A DNA stretch of 64,000 bases from Denitrobaculum sp965232285 (GTDB taxonomy: Bacteria; Pseudomonadota; Alphaproteobacteria; Kiloniellales; Kiloniellaceae): the NCBI GenBank assembly GCA_965232285.1, contig CBDDPL010000004.1, forward strand, positions 4,526,001-4,590,000. The letters are read 5' to 3'. The notes under the pieces were generated by a model that was given only the letters and a program-made list of their open reading frames with translations, made no database searches and was not told where the DNA came from. Shown here piece after piece: positions 17,270 to 26,405 of this stretch (the stretch's first letter is position 1; each line of letters starts with the position of its first letter). A program made the position numbers and the translations under genes.

Positions 17270-18103
17270 ATGACGAGTTCCGCAATCGCGAACAAAGACG
17301 ATAACCCAGAAGATTTCGTTCGGGTCGCTCTTTTTCTTATCGCTGTCGCTCTGTTTGTGTCAGGCGTGATCCTATCGTTTCGAGGCTTCGGCGTTGAATC
17401 CGCTTCGACATATTCCGCCGCCGCTCTACTTTTGTTGTTTGCGTTTTTGGCCAAGTTTAAGAGGTTCAAAGCACTGGGAGTTGAGGCCGAACTCTGGGAA
17501 GAAAAGCAAGAAGAGGCGGCCACACTCATCGAAAACTTAAAAAGAACGTCCGCTGCCATTTCTTACCCTGTAATGGTCATGTCAGCTCGCATGGGGCGAC
17601 CGAACAGCCGCTTTAGTCGTCAAGATCACTTTGATTTCATGAGAGAACTCGAAGGTTCACTTATAAGTGCAGGCATCGATGCGAATGAAATAGAGCGTAT
17701 GAAGAGTGATTGGCATGTCTTCAACGTAGTGGACTTAGCAGCACCGATTAAAAGAGTTACGTCAGAGGAGTTCAATAAAAAGGCGAACTTTCTCATAAGC
17801 GAGTCTGACAAATTCGCCCCTGGTGACAAAAAGATAAGCAGGCCTGAAGCACAGGCATGCAGAACAGAATTGTTAGACGCCGAAGCAGAGTTAAACAAAC
17901 TTCTGGGGGCGATTCCTAGCGACGGACTATCCGAAATTCCTGGAAGGTTGGCGACCTGGCTTGAGAACCTGCCAGTGTTTTCCTCTATGGAAAAACAAGA
18001 TTTGAGGATGTCGATAGAACCCGAAATCGAAGACATTAAGTATTACGTCGAGACAAAGAGAATTCGGCGTCCCGAAGTTTTTTTCGCTGAAGATTCAGGT
18101 TAA
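17270..18103 (+). CDS. Hypothetical protein with two membrane helices and a cytoplasmic domain
   Basis: A 277-residue protein of unknown family. Two adjacent hydrophobic segments near the N-terminus (VRVALFLIAVALFVSGVIL at about 18-36 and TYSAAALLLLFAFLAKF at about 47-63) are followed by a charged helical stretch (ALGVEAELWEEKQEEAATLIENLKRT) and a soluble domain of about 190 residues rich in Glu and Lys. The layout suggests an inner-membrane-anchored cytoplasmic domain, as seen in many accessory or stress-linked proteins. Start supported by GAGGAGG in the leader (17259). Lower GC than the flanking genes suggests acquisition. Confidence 0.7.
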   Translation: MTSSAIANKDDNPEDFVRVALFLIAVALFVSGVILSFRGFGVESASTYSAAALLLLFAFLAKFKRFKALGVEAELWEEKQEEAATLIENLKRTSAAISYPVMVMSARMGRPNSRFSRQDHFDFMRELEGSLISAGIDANEIERMKSDWHVFNVVDLAAPIKRVTSEEFNKKANFLISESDKFAPGDKKISRPEAQACRTELLDAEAELNKLLGAIPSDGLSEIPGRLATWLENLPVFSSMEKQDLRMSIEPEIEDIKYYVETKRIRRPEVFFAEDSG

Positions 18104-18161
18104 GCTGTGTAGAAAGCAATCATCGATCTGCAGGGTGTTCTGAATTCGTGGTTACCTGACA

Positions 18162-20609
18162 TTACGCGGTTTCTTGGTGACTTAAGCCATCGCCTCGCCG
18201 CTGGTGTTCTTCGCCAACCACCTTGCTCACCTCACAGACATAAGCCCGCAGTGGCACAGAGCCACTGACCGGATCCGTCTCCTCCTGGCCGATGACCAGG
18301 TTGAAGTTGGCGCTGTCGGGGCCAACCGCGTCGTAGCCGGGGGCGTCCAGTTCTGGGCAGGCCTGCCACCAGCCGTGCTGGCCGCAGACCACCTGGGGAT
18401 CGAGGGAGGCGTCGAAACGGGCGCGGGCTTTGGCGCGGGCCTTGGGGGTTTCGATGGTGACCCAGTCGCCGGCGGCGATACCGCGCGCGGCGGCGGCCTC
18501 GGGGTGGAGATCCACCTGCGGGTCGGGGGCGCGGCGGCGCAGTGAGGGCAGGCCGCGGTGCTGGCTTTCGCAGTAAAGGCTGTCCTTGGTGCAGGTCAGG
18601 GTCAGGGGGAACCGCGCCGCGAGATCGGGCCGGGCGCGTGGGCTGATCAGAGGTTCCTCATAGTCGGGCAACGGGGGATAGCCCTGATTCAGCAGAGTCT
18701 CGGAATAGAACTCGACCTTGCGCGAGGGTGTCTTGAAACCGCGCGGCACGCCGTCTTCGGGCTCGGCGTATTTCCTGTACAGCGTCTCCAGGGGCACGCG
18801 GATGCCGTTCGGGTTTTGACGCAGGGCCTCTAGCGTCACACCACTGGGCGAGAGCTGATGACGGTAGCCGGCGTCGATGTCACCCTGCCAGAAGACCTCG
18901 CCCAGGCCCAGGCGCTCGGCGATGTCGAAGACGATCTGCACATCGGAGCGCGCCTCGCCGCGCGGCGCCACCAGTCGTTTGCGCAGATGAATGAGCGCGT
19001 TGGCCGCCTCGCTGGTCTCGAAGCCGATCTTCAGACCCTCGGTCTCGAAGGGACTGGCGGCCGGCAGGACGATGTCGGCAGTCTCCGCGCTGGGATTCAT
19101 GAAGAGATCCACGTGAAGATGGAACGCGAGAGCCTCCAGCGCTTCCTTGCCGCGATGACCGTCGGCATGGGCCAGCAGCAGGTTGGAGCCGAAAGAGACC
19201 AGGCCGTGCACGGGATAGGGCTCGCCCTCGAGAATCGCCCGGTAGGTATCGGCGGAGCTGACGTGGTCGTAGCGTGCCGGGCCGAGGGGCCGCTCCGCCA
19301 GCCCGAGGGTTTTGGCGCGCTGTTCGGCGGACAGCATCTCATCGCCCTGGATGTTATTGCTGGGGGCCGCCGGGAAGAGGACGTTGCCACCCTTTTTGTC
19401 GAAATCGCCGGTCAGCGCGTAGACCAGACCGATGGCACGGGCGATCTGGGTGGCGTTGGATTGCTGCTCGAGCCCGCTCCAGGCCATGTAGGCGACCGGG
19501 CGGGAGTCCCAGAGCGTTTGCGCGGTCTCCACCACCTGCCCGGCCGGCACCCCGGTGAGATCCTCCACCTCCGCCGGGCCATAGCGGGCGCAAAGCTCCG
19601 CGGTGAGCTGGAAGGCCGGACGGCAGGCGATGGGACCCTGGAGGGTCTCGATCTCGAAGCTGCCGAAGAGCGCAGGCCGGGCGCTGTCCGAAAGGTAGCG
19701 GACAGACTCCGGATCGTAGGCGACAGGCGCGCCGGCGGCCTCGTCCCAGGCCAGGTAGTGATCCGCCGAAGCCGCCGTGTCGAGATCCGCTGCGCGCAGG
19801 AAGCGTCCGTTGTCGTCCCGGACCAGCAGCGGTCCGTTGGTCCAGTCGCGCACAAATTCTTCGTCGTACCAGCCGCGCTCGATCATGACGTTGGCGAGGC
19901 CGAGCGCCAGGGCGCCGTCGCTGCCGGGGCGGACCTGCAGCCAGTGGTCGGCCCGGCGCGCCAGGCCGGCGTGGCGCGGGTCGACGACGATCAGCTTCGC
20001 GCCGGCGGCCTGCGCCGCGACGGTGGCCGTGGCATGGGCGATGCGCGAGACGGTCGGGTTGTAGCCCCAAAAGAGAATGCAGCCGGCGTTCTCCAAATCC
20101 GGCATGCAGTCGGCCGGCAGGCCCGCGCCGAAGCTGTAGAGGTTGGCCAGATAACGGCCCCAGCCGCAAAGCTCCATGGAGACGGACTGGTTCGGGCTGC
20201 CGAAGGCCCGGCGCAGGCGCCGGACCCAGGCGATAGAATCCGACAAAGCCGACGTCGAGGGCGAAGCGGTGTTGAAAACTACGCTCTCGGGGCCATGCTT
20301 TGCCGAGAGCTCCTTCAGCTTCGCGGCGATGGTTTCGAGCGCCTCGTCCCAGGTGATCCGCTGCCAGCCCGCATCGGCGCTGCCCTTCGGCTTCGTCCGC
20401 TTCATGGGATAGAGCAGACGCTCCGGGTGGTAGACAATCTCCGGCGCGACCTTGCCCTTGATGCAGAGCGCCTGGCCGGTCGGGTGGGAAGGATCAGGCT
20501 TCAGGCCGGTGAAGCGCCCCTCCTCCAGCGTCGCGATGGCGCCGCAGCGCGAGACGCAGAGCGCGCAGAAGCTGGGCACCTCTTCGGTGCGCGGAGCCGT
20601 GTCGGGCAT
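18162..20609 (-). CDS. Molybdopterin oxidoreductase with [4Fe-4S] cluster (DMSO reductase superfamily)
   Basis: An 815-residue molybdopterin-dependent oxidoreductase. The N-terminus holds the cluster motif Cys15-x2-Cys18-x3-Cys22-x26-Cys49 and the following GKVAPEIVYHPERLLYPMKR segment; the middle carries typical cofactor-binding stretches (WGYNPTVSRI, VVDPRHAG, ANLYSFGAG) and the C-terminus the barrel domain (HPEAAAARGIAAGDWVTIETPKG-like). No Tat signal is visible and no partner iron-sulfur or membrane subunit lies next to it, so it is probably a cytoplasmic single-subunit enzyme; the substrate is unknown. Start at 20609 follows AGGTGG. A long upstream frame overlapping the hydrolase gene is spurious. 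Confidence 0.9.
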   Translation of the reverse strand: MPDTAPRTEEVPSFCALCVSRCGAIATLEEGRFTGLKPDPSHPTGQALCIKGKVAPEIVYHPERLLYPMKRTKPKGSADAGWQRITWDEALETIAAKLKELSAKHGPESVVFNTASPSTSALSDSIAWVRRLRRAFGSPNQSVSMELCGWGRYLANLYSFGAGLPADCMPDLENAGCILFWGYNPTVSRIAHATATVAAQAAGAKLIVVDPRHAGLARRADHWLQVRPGSDGALALGLANVMIERGWYDEEFVRDWTNGPLLVRDDNGRFLRAADLDTAASADHYLAWDEAAGAPVAYDPESVRYLSDSARPALFGSFEIETLQGPIACRPAFQLTAELCARYGPAEVEDLTGVPAGQVVETAQTLWDSRPVAYMAWSGLEQQSNATQIARAIGLVYALTGDFDKKGGNVLFPAAPSNNIQGDEMLSAEQRAKTLGLAERPLGPARYDHVSSADTYRAILEGEPYPVHGLVSFGSNLLLAHADGHRGKEALEALAFHLHVDLFMNPSAETADIVLPAASPFETEGLKIGFETSEAANALIHLRKRLVAPRGEARSDVQIVFDIAERLGLGEVFWQGDIDAGYRHQLSPSGVTLEALRQNPNGIRVPLETLYRKYAEPEDGVPRGFKTPSRKVEFYSETLLNQGYPPLPDYEEPLISPRARPDLAARFPLTLTCTKDSLYCESQHRGLPSLRRRAPDPQVDLHPEAAAARGIAAGDWVTIETPKARAKARARFDASLDPQVVCGQHGWWQACPELDAPGYDAVGPDSANFNLVIGQEETDPVSGSVPLRAYVCEVSKVVGEEHQRRGDGLSHQETA

Positions 20610-20709
20610 TATCGACCACCTCTGTCCGAAATGCAGAAAGGTAGGACAGTAGCACGGCGGCGAGAGAGACGGATCGGAAATCCGAGTCCGGATACGCGCT
20701 TGTTGGCGA

Positions 20710-21813
20710 CTACTCCGCCTCGAAGAGAAAGCGCTGCAGAAAAAGCGCGGCGGCGGGCGAGTTGAGGAGGCGGCCGCTGCCGAGGTCGAAGCCGCGGCTG
20801 AGGGCGTCTGTGTTGGCGAAGGCGAGGAAAGTGAGGTCGCGCTCCGGCAGTATGACGACCAGGGTGGAGACCGCATCCCAGTAACCGTAGTGCCAGAGGA
20901 CTTTGGTGCCCTCGAGGCGCTCGATGAACCAGCCGAGGCCATAGGGTAATTCGTGGCCCAGGCTCGAACGGCTGGGCGTGAAAGCCAGGGCCAGGGTCTC
21001 GGGCCGCAGGAAGCGGTGCTCCCGCAGGGCCGTGAGGTATTTGGCATAGTCCGAGACCGAGGCGACCAGACCGGCGGAGCTGCCATAGTAGGTTTTATAG
21101 GCGCCCGGCACCAGTTCACCGGCGTCGTTCAGCGCATAGGGGGAAGCCAGGGGCACCGCCAGTTCATCGCCCATGCGCCCAGTGTTCTCCAGGCCGAGCG
21201 CTGTGAGAATGACCTGCTCCAGGCGTGCCTCGAAGCTCTCACCGGTGGCCTGCTCTATGGCCCGGTCGAGCTGCGCGAAGCGGGAACCGTCGTAGCGGTA
21301 ACGCTTGCCGGGCGCGCCGTGCGATGTGTGGGAAAAGAGATGACGGAGCGTGATGGTCCCGCGGGCCTTCAGCTCGATGCCGAAATCCGCGGCGGGCGCG
21401 TCCAGGTCGAGCCGGCCCTGCTCCACCAGTTGCAGAAGGAGCGTTGCGGCGAAAGTCTTGGTCAGGGAGGCCAGGTGAAAGGGCGTGTCGGCGGTCACCG
21501 GGGTTTTCTTCGCTAGATCCGCATATCCGTAGCCCTTGAACCAGCGGAGTTCGCCACCGCTCAGAAGGCCGACCGCCAGCCCCGCCATAGGCAGGCCCTC
21601 ATAGAGCCTGGCCATTTCGCGCTCGAAAGCCGCGAGCTTCTCAGGCGCCAGGGCCTGCGCCGTCTCGGCGCGCGCAGAAGAGTTAGGCGAGGACATGATC
21701 ACCGCCCAGCAAAAAAGCAGGATGACAAGACCTTTGAGGCCGCCACGTCTCGTTTGCCCCCTGGCTGATACCGGCGGGCCGGAAGCTGTTTTTCCAGGCA
21801 CGCATTCATCCAA
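20710..21813 (-). CDS. Serine beta-lactamase-fold hydrolase (class C/esterase family), exported
   Basis: A 367-residue exported protein of the beta-lactamase/penicillin-binding-protein-like hydrolase family. The nucleophile motif is SLTK (SxxK) in FHLASLTKTFAA; a Tyr motif follows at RYRYDGSRF, and HYGYWDA replaces the KTG box, as in esterase/peptidase branches. A hydrophobic segment (LKGLVILLFCWAVIM) serves as signal peptide. Substrate unknown (peptidase, esterase or beta-lactam). The start is uncertain: TTG at 21813 or GTG at 21801; no ATG gives the signal sequence. Upstream of and in the same direction as the molybdoenzyme gene. Confidence 0.85.
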   Translation of the reverse strand: MDECVPGKTASGPPVSARGQTRRGGLKGLVILLFCWAVIMSSPNSSARAETAQALAPEKLAAFEREMARLYEGLPMAGLAVGLLSGGELRWFKGYGYADLAKKTPVTADTPFHLASLTKTFAATLLLQLVEQGRLDLDAPAADFGIELKARGTITLRHLFSHTSHGAPGKRYRYDGSRFAQLDRAIEQATGESFEARLEQVILTALGLENTGRMGDELAVPLASPYALNDAGELVPGAYKTYYGSSAGLVASVSDYAKYLTALREHRFLRPETLALAFTPSRSSLGHELPYGLGWFIERLEGTKVLWHYGYWDAVSTLVVILPERDLTFLAFANTDALSRGFDLGSGRLLNSPAAALFLQRFLFEAE

Positions 21814-21901
21814 ATTCTCGGCTGCAAGCGCGAGAATTCTATCAAAGCAAGAAGTGGTTCGCCAGTTTTACCAGGAAAAGATCGGTCACCCGTGGGGCAG
21901 G

Positions 21902-23131
21902 CTAAAGCGCTGCTTCCTTGACCTCGGCCTCTTCCTGCCCCTTCTCCGCCGTGACCCGCAGCAGGCGGTAGGAGGCCAGCGCCATCACGGCGCAGAAGGC
22001 AATCATCCCGGTCATGGGCAGCAGGCTGCCGTCGTGAATGAAGCCGACCACGGCCCCCAACAATCCGCCGGCGACGAAGCGGCCGGTGCCCAGCACGGCA
22101 TTGGCGGCGCCGGCTTCCTCGCCGAAGTAGGCCATGAAGCAGGCGGTGCCGTTGGTGGAAATGAAGCTGAGGCTGCCCAGGGCGATCAGCAGCAGCGGGA
22201 AGACCAGGACCTCGCTGCCGGAGAGGGTCGCTGCGGCGAGCAGCGCCAGGGTCACGGCAAGCAGCAGATTGAGCCCCCAGCGCAGGATCTCGTCCGGCTC
22301 GTAGTGCTTCAGCAGCAGGGCGTTGAGGCGGTTGAAGGCCATCAGCGAGAGCACGTTGGCCGAGAAGAAGATCGGGAAATGGGTGTGGGAATAGCCGTAG
22401 TACTCGATGAAGACGAAGGCGGAGTCGGTCAGGTAGACGAAAAGCACGCCCATGGCGAAACCCATGGTCAGGAGATAGGCCAGGCCACCGCGATGGCTCA
22501 GAATGCGGCCGTAGCTGGCCAGTGCGGCGCGGAAGGACTGGCCGGCGGACAGGCGCGGTCCGCGGCGCACCACGCGGGTCTCGCCCAGCAGGGCCAGCAC
22601 GCCGAAGATGGTCAGCGCGCCGTAAAGGGTCAGGGCGACGAAGATCGCCTGCCAGCTCGTGAAAGCCAGGATCACCGCACCGACCGCCGGGGCGATCAGG
22701 GGCGCAACCATCATCATGAAGCCGATCAGGGTGTAGATCCGCGCGGCCTCCCGCCCCTCGAAGCGGTCGCGCACGATGGCCGAAACCACCACCACGGCGA
22801 AGCCGCCGCCGAGGCCCTGCAGCACCCGCAGTCCGATCAGCCAGTCGACCTGCGCGGCAAAGGCGATGGCGGCGCTGGCCCCGGTGAAGACCAGCAGGCC
22901 CCAGAGCGCCACCTTGCGCCGCCCGACGCTGTCCGACAGGGGGCCGCCCAGAAGCTGGCCCAGGCCGAAACCCAGGAAGTAGGCGGAAATGGACCACTCG
23001 ACATGATGCACCGACACGCCGAAGAAATCCGCCATCATGGGGATCGCCGGCAGGTAGGTATCGATGGAGAAGGGCGGCAGCGCCGAAAGCACGGCCAGGA
23101 TAAAGGCGAAGATGCGCAGATCGAGCTTCAT
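21902..23131 (-). CDS. Bcr/CflA family multidrug efflux MFS transporter
   Basis: A 409-residue major facilitator with twelve helices. The start (ILAVLSALPPFSIDTYLPAIPMMADFFGVS) is the Bcr/CflA signature, followed by motif A (GGPLSDSVGRRKV) and the RVLQGLGGGFAVVVVSAIVRD segment. Family members export bicyclomycin, chloramphenicol, sulfonamides or cysteine by proton antiport. Divergent from the LysR regulator at 23248. Confidence 0.93.
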   Translation of the reverse strand: MKLDLRIFAFILAVLSALPPFSIDTYLPAIPMMADFFGVSVHHVEWSISAYFLGFGLGQLLGGPLSDSVGRRKVALWGLLVFTGASAAIAFAAQVDWLIGLRVLQGLGGGFAVVVVSAIVRDRFEGREAARIYTLIGFMMMVAPLIAPAVGAVILAFTSWQAIFVALTLYGALTIFGVLALLGETRVVRRGPRLSAGQSFRAALASYGRILSHRGGLAYLLTMGFAMGVLFVYLTDSAFVFIEYYGYSHTHFPIFFSANVLSLMAFNRLNALLLKHYEPDEILRWGLNLLLAVTLALLAAATLSGSEVLVFPLLLIALGSLSFISTNGTACFMAYFGEEAGAANAVLGTGRFVAGGLLGAVVGFIHDGSLLPMTGMIAFCAVMALASYRLLRVTAEKGQEEAEVKEAAL

Positions 23132-23228
23132 GGCGGAGGGGTGAACTTCTTCGGACAGAGGTTAAAGGGCATGAGTAAAGATGTCTTCCGGCAGCACTAT
23201 GTAAGAGGAGCCTTGTATCGATCAATCG

Positions 23229-23250
23229 CATATGTTTCATAAATCATATG
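23229..23250. promoter_or_regulatory. Dyad overlapping the start of the LysR gene
   Basis: Two CATATG hexamers, at 23229-23234 and 23245-23250, are separated by ten AT-rich bases; the second contains the ATG of the LysR gene. As a symmetric site between divergent regulator and exporter it is a plausible autoregulatory operator, though the palindrome is short. Confidence 0.45.
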
Positions 23251-24150
23251 AAGAATTTCGATTATTTAAGCCTCGATGGCCGCCTGCTGCTGATGTTCAA
23301 GACGGTCTACGACGAGCAGTCGGTAACCGCCGCCGCGGCCCGGCTGCGGGTCACGCAGTCCACCGTCAGTCACGGCCTCGCCCGGCTGCGGGAGCTGCTG
23401 GACGACCCGCTCTTCATCAAGTCCGGGCGCAACATCGTGCCCTCGCAGCGCGCCGATCAGCTCGCCGGACGGGTCGACGGCCTGCTGGATGGGCTGCGGG
23501 GTTTGGCCGAACCGGAAGTCTTCTCACCGGCGGCGCTGACCGACCGCTTCGTCATCTCGGCCCACGACTATCAGCGCGACCTGCTGATGCCCGAAGTCTT
23601 CCGCCGGCTGCGCGAGCAGGCGCCGGATGCCAGCCTCAAGATCATCGACAGCGCCGGACGCATCATCGAGGACCTGCGTTCCCGCCGCACGGACCTGGTG
23701 ATCTCGCCCCTGCCCCTGCGCGACAGCCAGGACATTCTGGCCCAGAGCCTCTTCGATGAGTCCTATAGCTGTTTCTTCGACCCGGCCGCGGTGGCAGCCC
23801 CGCACGACCTGGAGAGCTATGTCGTCGCCCAGCACGCCAAGGTCAGCTTCGCCAACGAGGACGGCCGCAGCCTGATCGACGAGCTGCTGGAAAAGCAGGG
23901 CCTGCACCGGAACTGCAGCCTGGAGGTGCCCGGCTTCAACGCCCTCTCCAGCCTGATGCGCGGCACGCCCCTGATCGCCACCCTGCCGGCGCGCCTGGGC
24001 CGCCTGATCATGAAGGACTTCGCCAGCGCGCCCTGCCCCTTCCCCTCACCCAGCCTGCAGTTTCAACACTACTGGCACAAACGCGACAGCGCCTCGCCGA
24101 AGCACAGGTGGTTGCGGTCGCTGGTGAGGGAGGCGGCGGAGGCGGTTTAG
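23248..24150 (+). CDS. LysR family transcriptional regulator
   Basis: A 300-residue LysR regulator of the NodD/LeuO-like branch: the N-terminus reads FDYLSLDGRLLLMFKTVYDEQSVTAAAARLRVTQSTVSHGLARLRELLDDPLFIKSGRNIVPS, followed by an effector domain. It is divergent from the Bcr/CflA exporter, which it probably controls. A symmetric CATATG pair overlaps its start. Confidence 0.92.
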   Translation: MKNFDYLSLDGRLLLMFKTVYDEQSVTAAAARLRVTQSTVSHGLARLRELLDDPLFIKSGRNIVPSQRADQLAGRVDGLLDGLRGLAEPEVFSPAALTDRFVISAHDYQRDLLMPEVFRRLREQAPDASLKIIDSAGRIIEDLRSRRTDLVISPLPLRDSQDILAQSLFDESYSCFFDPAAVAAPHDLESYVVAQHAKVSFANEDGRSLIDELLEKQGLHRNCSLEVPGFNALSSLMRGTPLIATLPARLGRLIMKDFASAPCPFPSPSLQFQHYWHKRDSASPKHRWLRSLVREAAEAV

Positions 24151-24288
24151 GGTTTGGCGGAGATAATCGCTTACCGACTCCCGACAGAGCAAGGTGAGCC
24201 GATGGTCGTTCCGTCTAGCTATGTTATCGTCCAACAGCCGCGACGGTTCGATCCCTAATCAATCCCTTGAAGCAATGGGCCCTCTAGA

Positions 24289-24813
24289 ATGAAGCTCACG
24301 CCTGAACAGCACGCGCTACTTGAACGCGACCGCGCGGCTAAGAAACTGGAGCGATCCAACGCACAAAAGGTCTTACGCCGCCTCGCGAAGAAACTCGCCG
24401 CTATCGGCTTTACGAGGAAGAGCTCATGGTTTTCGCGAGAGAGAGGATTCCTCGCGCAGTTTATCCACATTCACAAATATTCGTTCGGGCCCGCATTTAG
24501 ACTTCACTATTGCATTCGCGTACTCAACGAGCAGAGGGACTCTATTGTTCTCAGCGGTCCCTCAGAAACCAGGGGATTCGACTACGGAACCGATGCTGAC
24601 TCTCTCGATCAATGCGCTGAAATGATGTACGCGTTCGTTGCTTCGGAGGTAGAGAAATGGTTCGAGGAGCAAACGAATGACAACTTGCTCCGCGACGATA
24701 GCTGCCTTTATCCGGAACAGCGCAGTGCTCTGGAACGAGCCGTAAACGGTCAAATCGACCACAACGCTGTCCAACGATCCCGCGAATTGCTTGGGCTCAA
24801 GCCACCTTCCTGA
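24289..24813 (+). CDS. DUF4304-like protein
   Basis: A 174-residue cytoplasmic protein. Residues 26-85 (LRRLAKKLAAIGFTRKSSWFSRERGFLAQFIHIHKYSFGPAFRLHYCIRVLN) follow the DUF4304 pattern: a helix, GF..K, then strands describing hydrophobic side chains. The domain has no established activity; it is often found in small accessory genes and toxin-linked immunity contexts, but nothing here shows that role. Lower GC than the neighbouring LysR gene. Confidence 0.6.
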   Translation: MKLTPEQHALLERDRAAKKLERSNAQKVLRRLAKKLAAIGFTRKSSWFSRERGFLAQFIHIHKYSFGPAFRLHYCIRVLNEQRDSIVLSGPSETRGFDYGTDADSLDQCAEMMYAFVASEVEKWFEEQTNDNLLRDDSCLYPEQRSALERAVNGQIDHNAVQRSRELLGLKPPS

Positions 24814-24918
24814 CCAGGAGTAATGATTTTACTGCTGCAAACGCGACGGCACCTCGCAGAAGCGCTGGTCGTTGAGGTCACTGGTAAAGGTGGAAGCGGT
24901 TTAGGAGCTCAATCAGAC

Positions 24919-25173
24919 TCACCACTTGCCTTCCACCCATTTTGAACAGGTGTCGTGCTCGTACATGCGCCGTCCGCCGTAGACGGACTCGTGGCTGCGG
25001 CAGTAACCCCAGTCGGCATCGATCGCCTTGAACTTGCGGCAACCGCCGCACTGTTCGAAGTGGAAGTGGTCTTTCTCGTCATTCCGGTTGATCGCCCTGC
25101 CACAACGATCACACCAAAGGACGGTCAGCCAAACCGGCTGCTCCTCACGAAGTTCTTTACTTGTCTTGCCCAT
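24919..25173 (-). CDS. Small Cys-rich protein, probable zinc ribbon
   Basis: An 84-residue protein with WCDRCGRAIN (CxxC) and CGGCRKFKA (CxxC), plus further Cys/His residues (YCRSH, HDTC). The spacing suggests zinc binding; no family name recognised. It follows the Gly-rich protein gene (25210-25437) by 36 bases on the same strand, so the two are probably co-transcribed. Confidence 0.6.
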   Translation of the reverse strand: MGKTSKELREEQPVWLTVLWCDRCGRAINRNDEKDHFHFEQCGGCRKFKAIDADWGYCRSHESVYGGRRMYEHDTCSKWVEGKW

Positions 25174-25209
25174 AGGTCGAGTACCGCGACGCCCCTTAAG
25201 CTTATTCAG

Positions 25210-25437
25210 TCAATCTGGACCGCCACCACCATTACCACCGCCCCCGAAATCCCCACCGCCGAAGTGGTCGTCGTTGTGGTGTCGCTGATTGTGCATTCCA
25301 GACGCAGATCCGATCCCGTGCGTGTCTCCGCGCAGTCGACGCCAAACCCCGATGGGCGAAAACCCGAAGAGGCCCGCGAAGGCCAGGACCACGAGACCGA
25401 TACCCGTGATTGACAAGAAAACTTCATACGCCGTCAT
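25210..25437 (-). CDS. Small membrane-anchored protein with Gly/His-rich tail
   Basis: A 75-residue protein: one N-terminal membrane helix (VFLSITGIGLVVLAFAGLFGF), a short basic segment (WRRLRG) and a tail with HHNDDH followed by FGGGDFGGGGNGGGG. The His/Asp and Gly-rich tail is low-complexity. No family recognised; probably paired with the Cys-rich protein downstream. Confidence 0.5.
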   Translation of the reverse strand: MTAYEVFLSITGIGLVVLAFAGLFGFSPIGVWRRLRGDTHGIGSASGMHNQRHHNDDHFGGGDFGGGGNGGGGPD

Positions 25438-25654
25438 CTGAAATCCATACCGGACAGCAAATCAGATCTTTTCGGTTCAGGGGGTGACAGATTAGCAGCA
25501 GATCCCGCCCGACGCGAAGTTGAAGCGGTAACCCCGTCCTCATCGACCCTCCTGCGCTATGAGATTTGCTCACAGGCCTTGCGCCATAAACTCGCTACGG
25601 ATGTCTACGCGCGCGCGATAGTCTTGGGCTTTATCGGGGAAGAGAGGCGGTGCC

Positions 25655-26404
25655 ATGTCCGACAGTAAAGTAGCGATCATGACCGGGACGGGACAGGGGA
25701 TCGGGCGGGGCTGTGCGATCGAGATGGCCAGGGCCGGTTACAAGCTCGTTCTGATGTCGCCGTCACAGCGCAGCGTCGAACTGGCGGAGGAACTGGGCGG
25801 CATCGGCCGCAGCGGATCGGTGCTGGATGCTGGCGACTTGCAGGCGTTGGTGGACGACGCCCTGGAGAACTACGGACGCATCGACGCGGTGGTCAGCAAC
25901 ATGGGGCACGGCGGCGGCGTGCCGGAGGCAATCAAAACGGTCGGCTTCGATCCGGACTTCGACGGCCCTCTCCTGGAGCTAAGCGATGCGCTGTGGCATG
26001 AAAGCCTCGACATGTACGTGCTGAACGTGGTCAAGCTCGCCCGGATCGTCACGCCGATCATGATCGAACAGGGCGGCGGCGCCTTCGTGAACATCTCCTC
26101 CATGAATGCCGTCGAGCCGCGCGCGCCCTATCCCATGAGCATGCTGCGCGGCGCACTGCACAGCTTTTCCAAGCTCTACGGGGACCGCTACGCCAGACAC
26201 AATATCCGCATGAACAACCTCATGCCCGGCTTCTGCGAAAACGTAAACCTGTCCGACTTTGCGCGGCGCTCGATCCCGGCACAGCGGCCCGCCAGCTTCG
26301 AAGAGATCGGTCAGGCCTGCGTCTTCCTGGCCTCGGAGGGCGCACGCTATATCACCGGTCAGTCGATCCTCGCCGACGGCGGCATGAACCGGGCCGTGCG
26401 TTAG
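25655..26404 (+). CDS. SDR-like oxidoreductase lacking the catalytic lysine
   Basis: A 249-residue Rossmann protein of the short-chain dehydrogenase family: TGTGQGIG cofactor loop at residues 10-17, SNMGHG in place of NNAG, Asn124, Ser148/149 in VNISSM, and Tyr159. The normal YxxxK is Tyr159-Pro-Met-Ser-Met163 here, so the Lys that helps bind NAD(P) and lower the Tyr pKa is missing. The C-terminus (ARYITGQSILADGGMNRAV) is typical of SDRs. Either an atypical SDR with altered chemistry or a non-redox relative. Ribosome site GAGAGGCGG precedes the ATG. Confidence 0.85.
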   Translation: MSDSKVAIMTGTGQGIGRGCAIEMARAGYKLVLMSPSQRSVELAEELGGIGRSGSVLDAGDLQALVDDALENYGRIDAVVSNMGHGGGVPEAIKTVGFDPDFDGPLLELSDALWHESLDMYVLNVVKLARIVTPIMIEQGGGAFVNISSMNAVEPRAPYPMSMLRGALHSFSKLYGDRYARHNIRMNNLMPGFCENVNLSDFARRSIPAQRPASFEEIGQACVFLASEGARYITGQSILADGGMNRAVR

Positions 26405-26405
26405 A

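Noticed and set aside
18858..20765. Long plus-strand frame opposite the molybdoenzyme gene
   Set aside because: Composition is Gly/Arg/Val shadow with no domain; the antisense gene has clear motifs.
20610..21119. N-terminal extension of the molybdoenzyme reading frame over the hydrolase gene
   Set aside because: The extension is Ser/Arg/Pro-rich shadow sequence of the hydrolase gene in another frame; the ATG at 20609 with AGGTGG gives the family N-terminus.
21695..23242. Long frames on both strands around the Bcr/CflA gene
   Set aside because: The 409-residue transporter frame explains the region; the others are repetitive Gln/Gly/His or Arg/Pro shadows.
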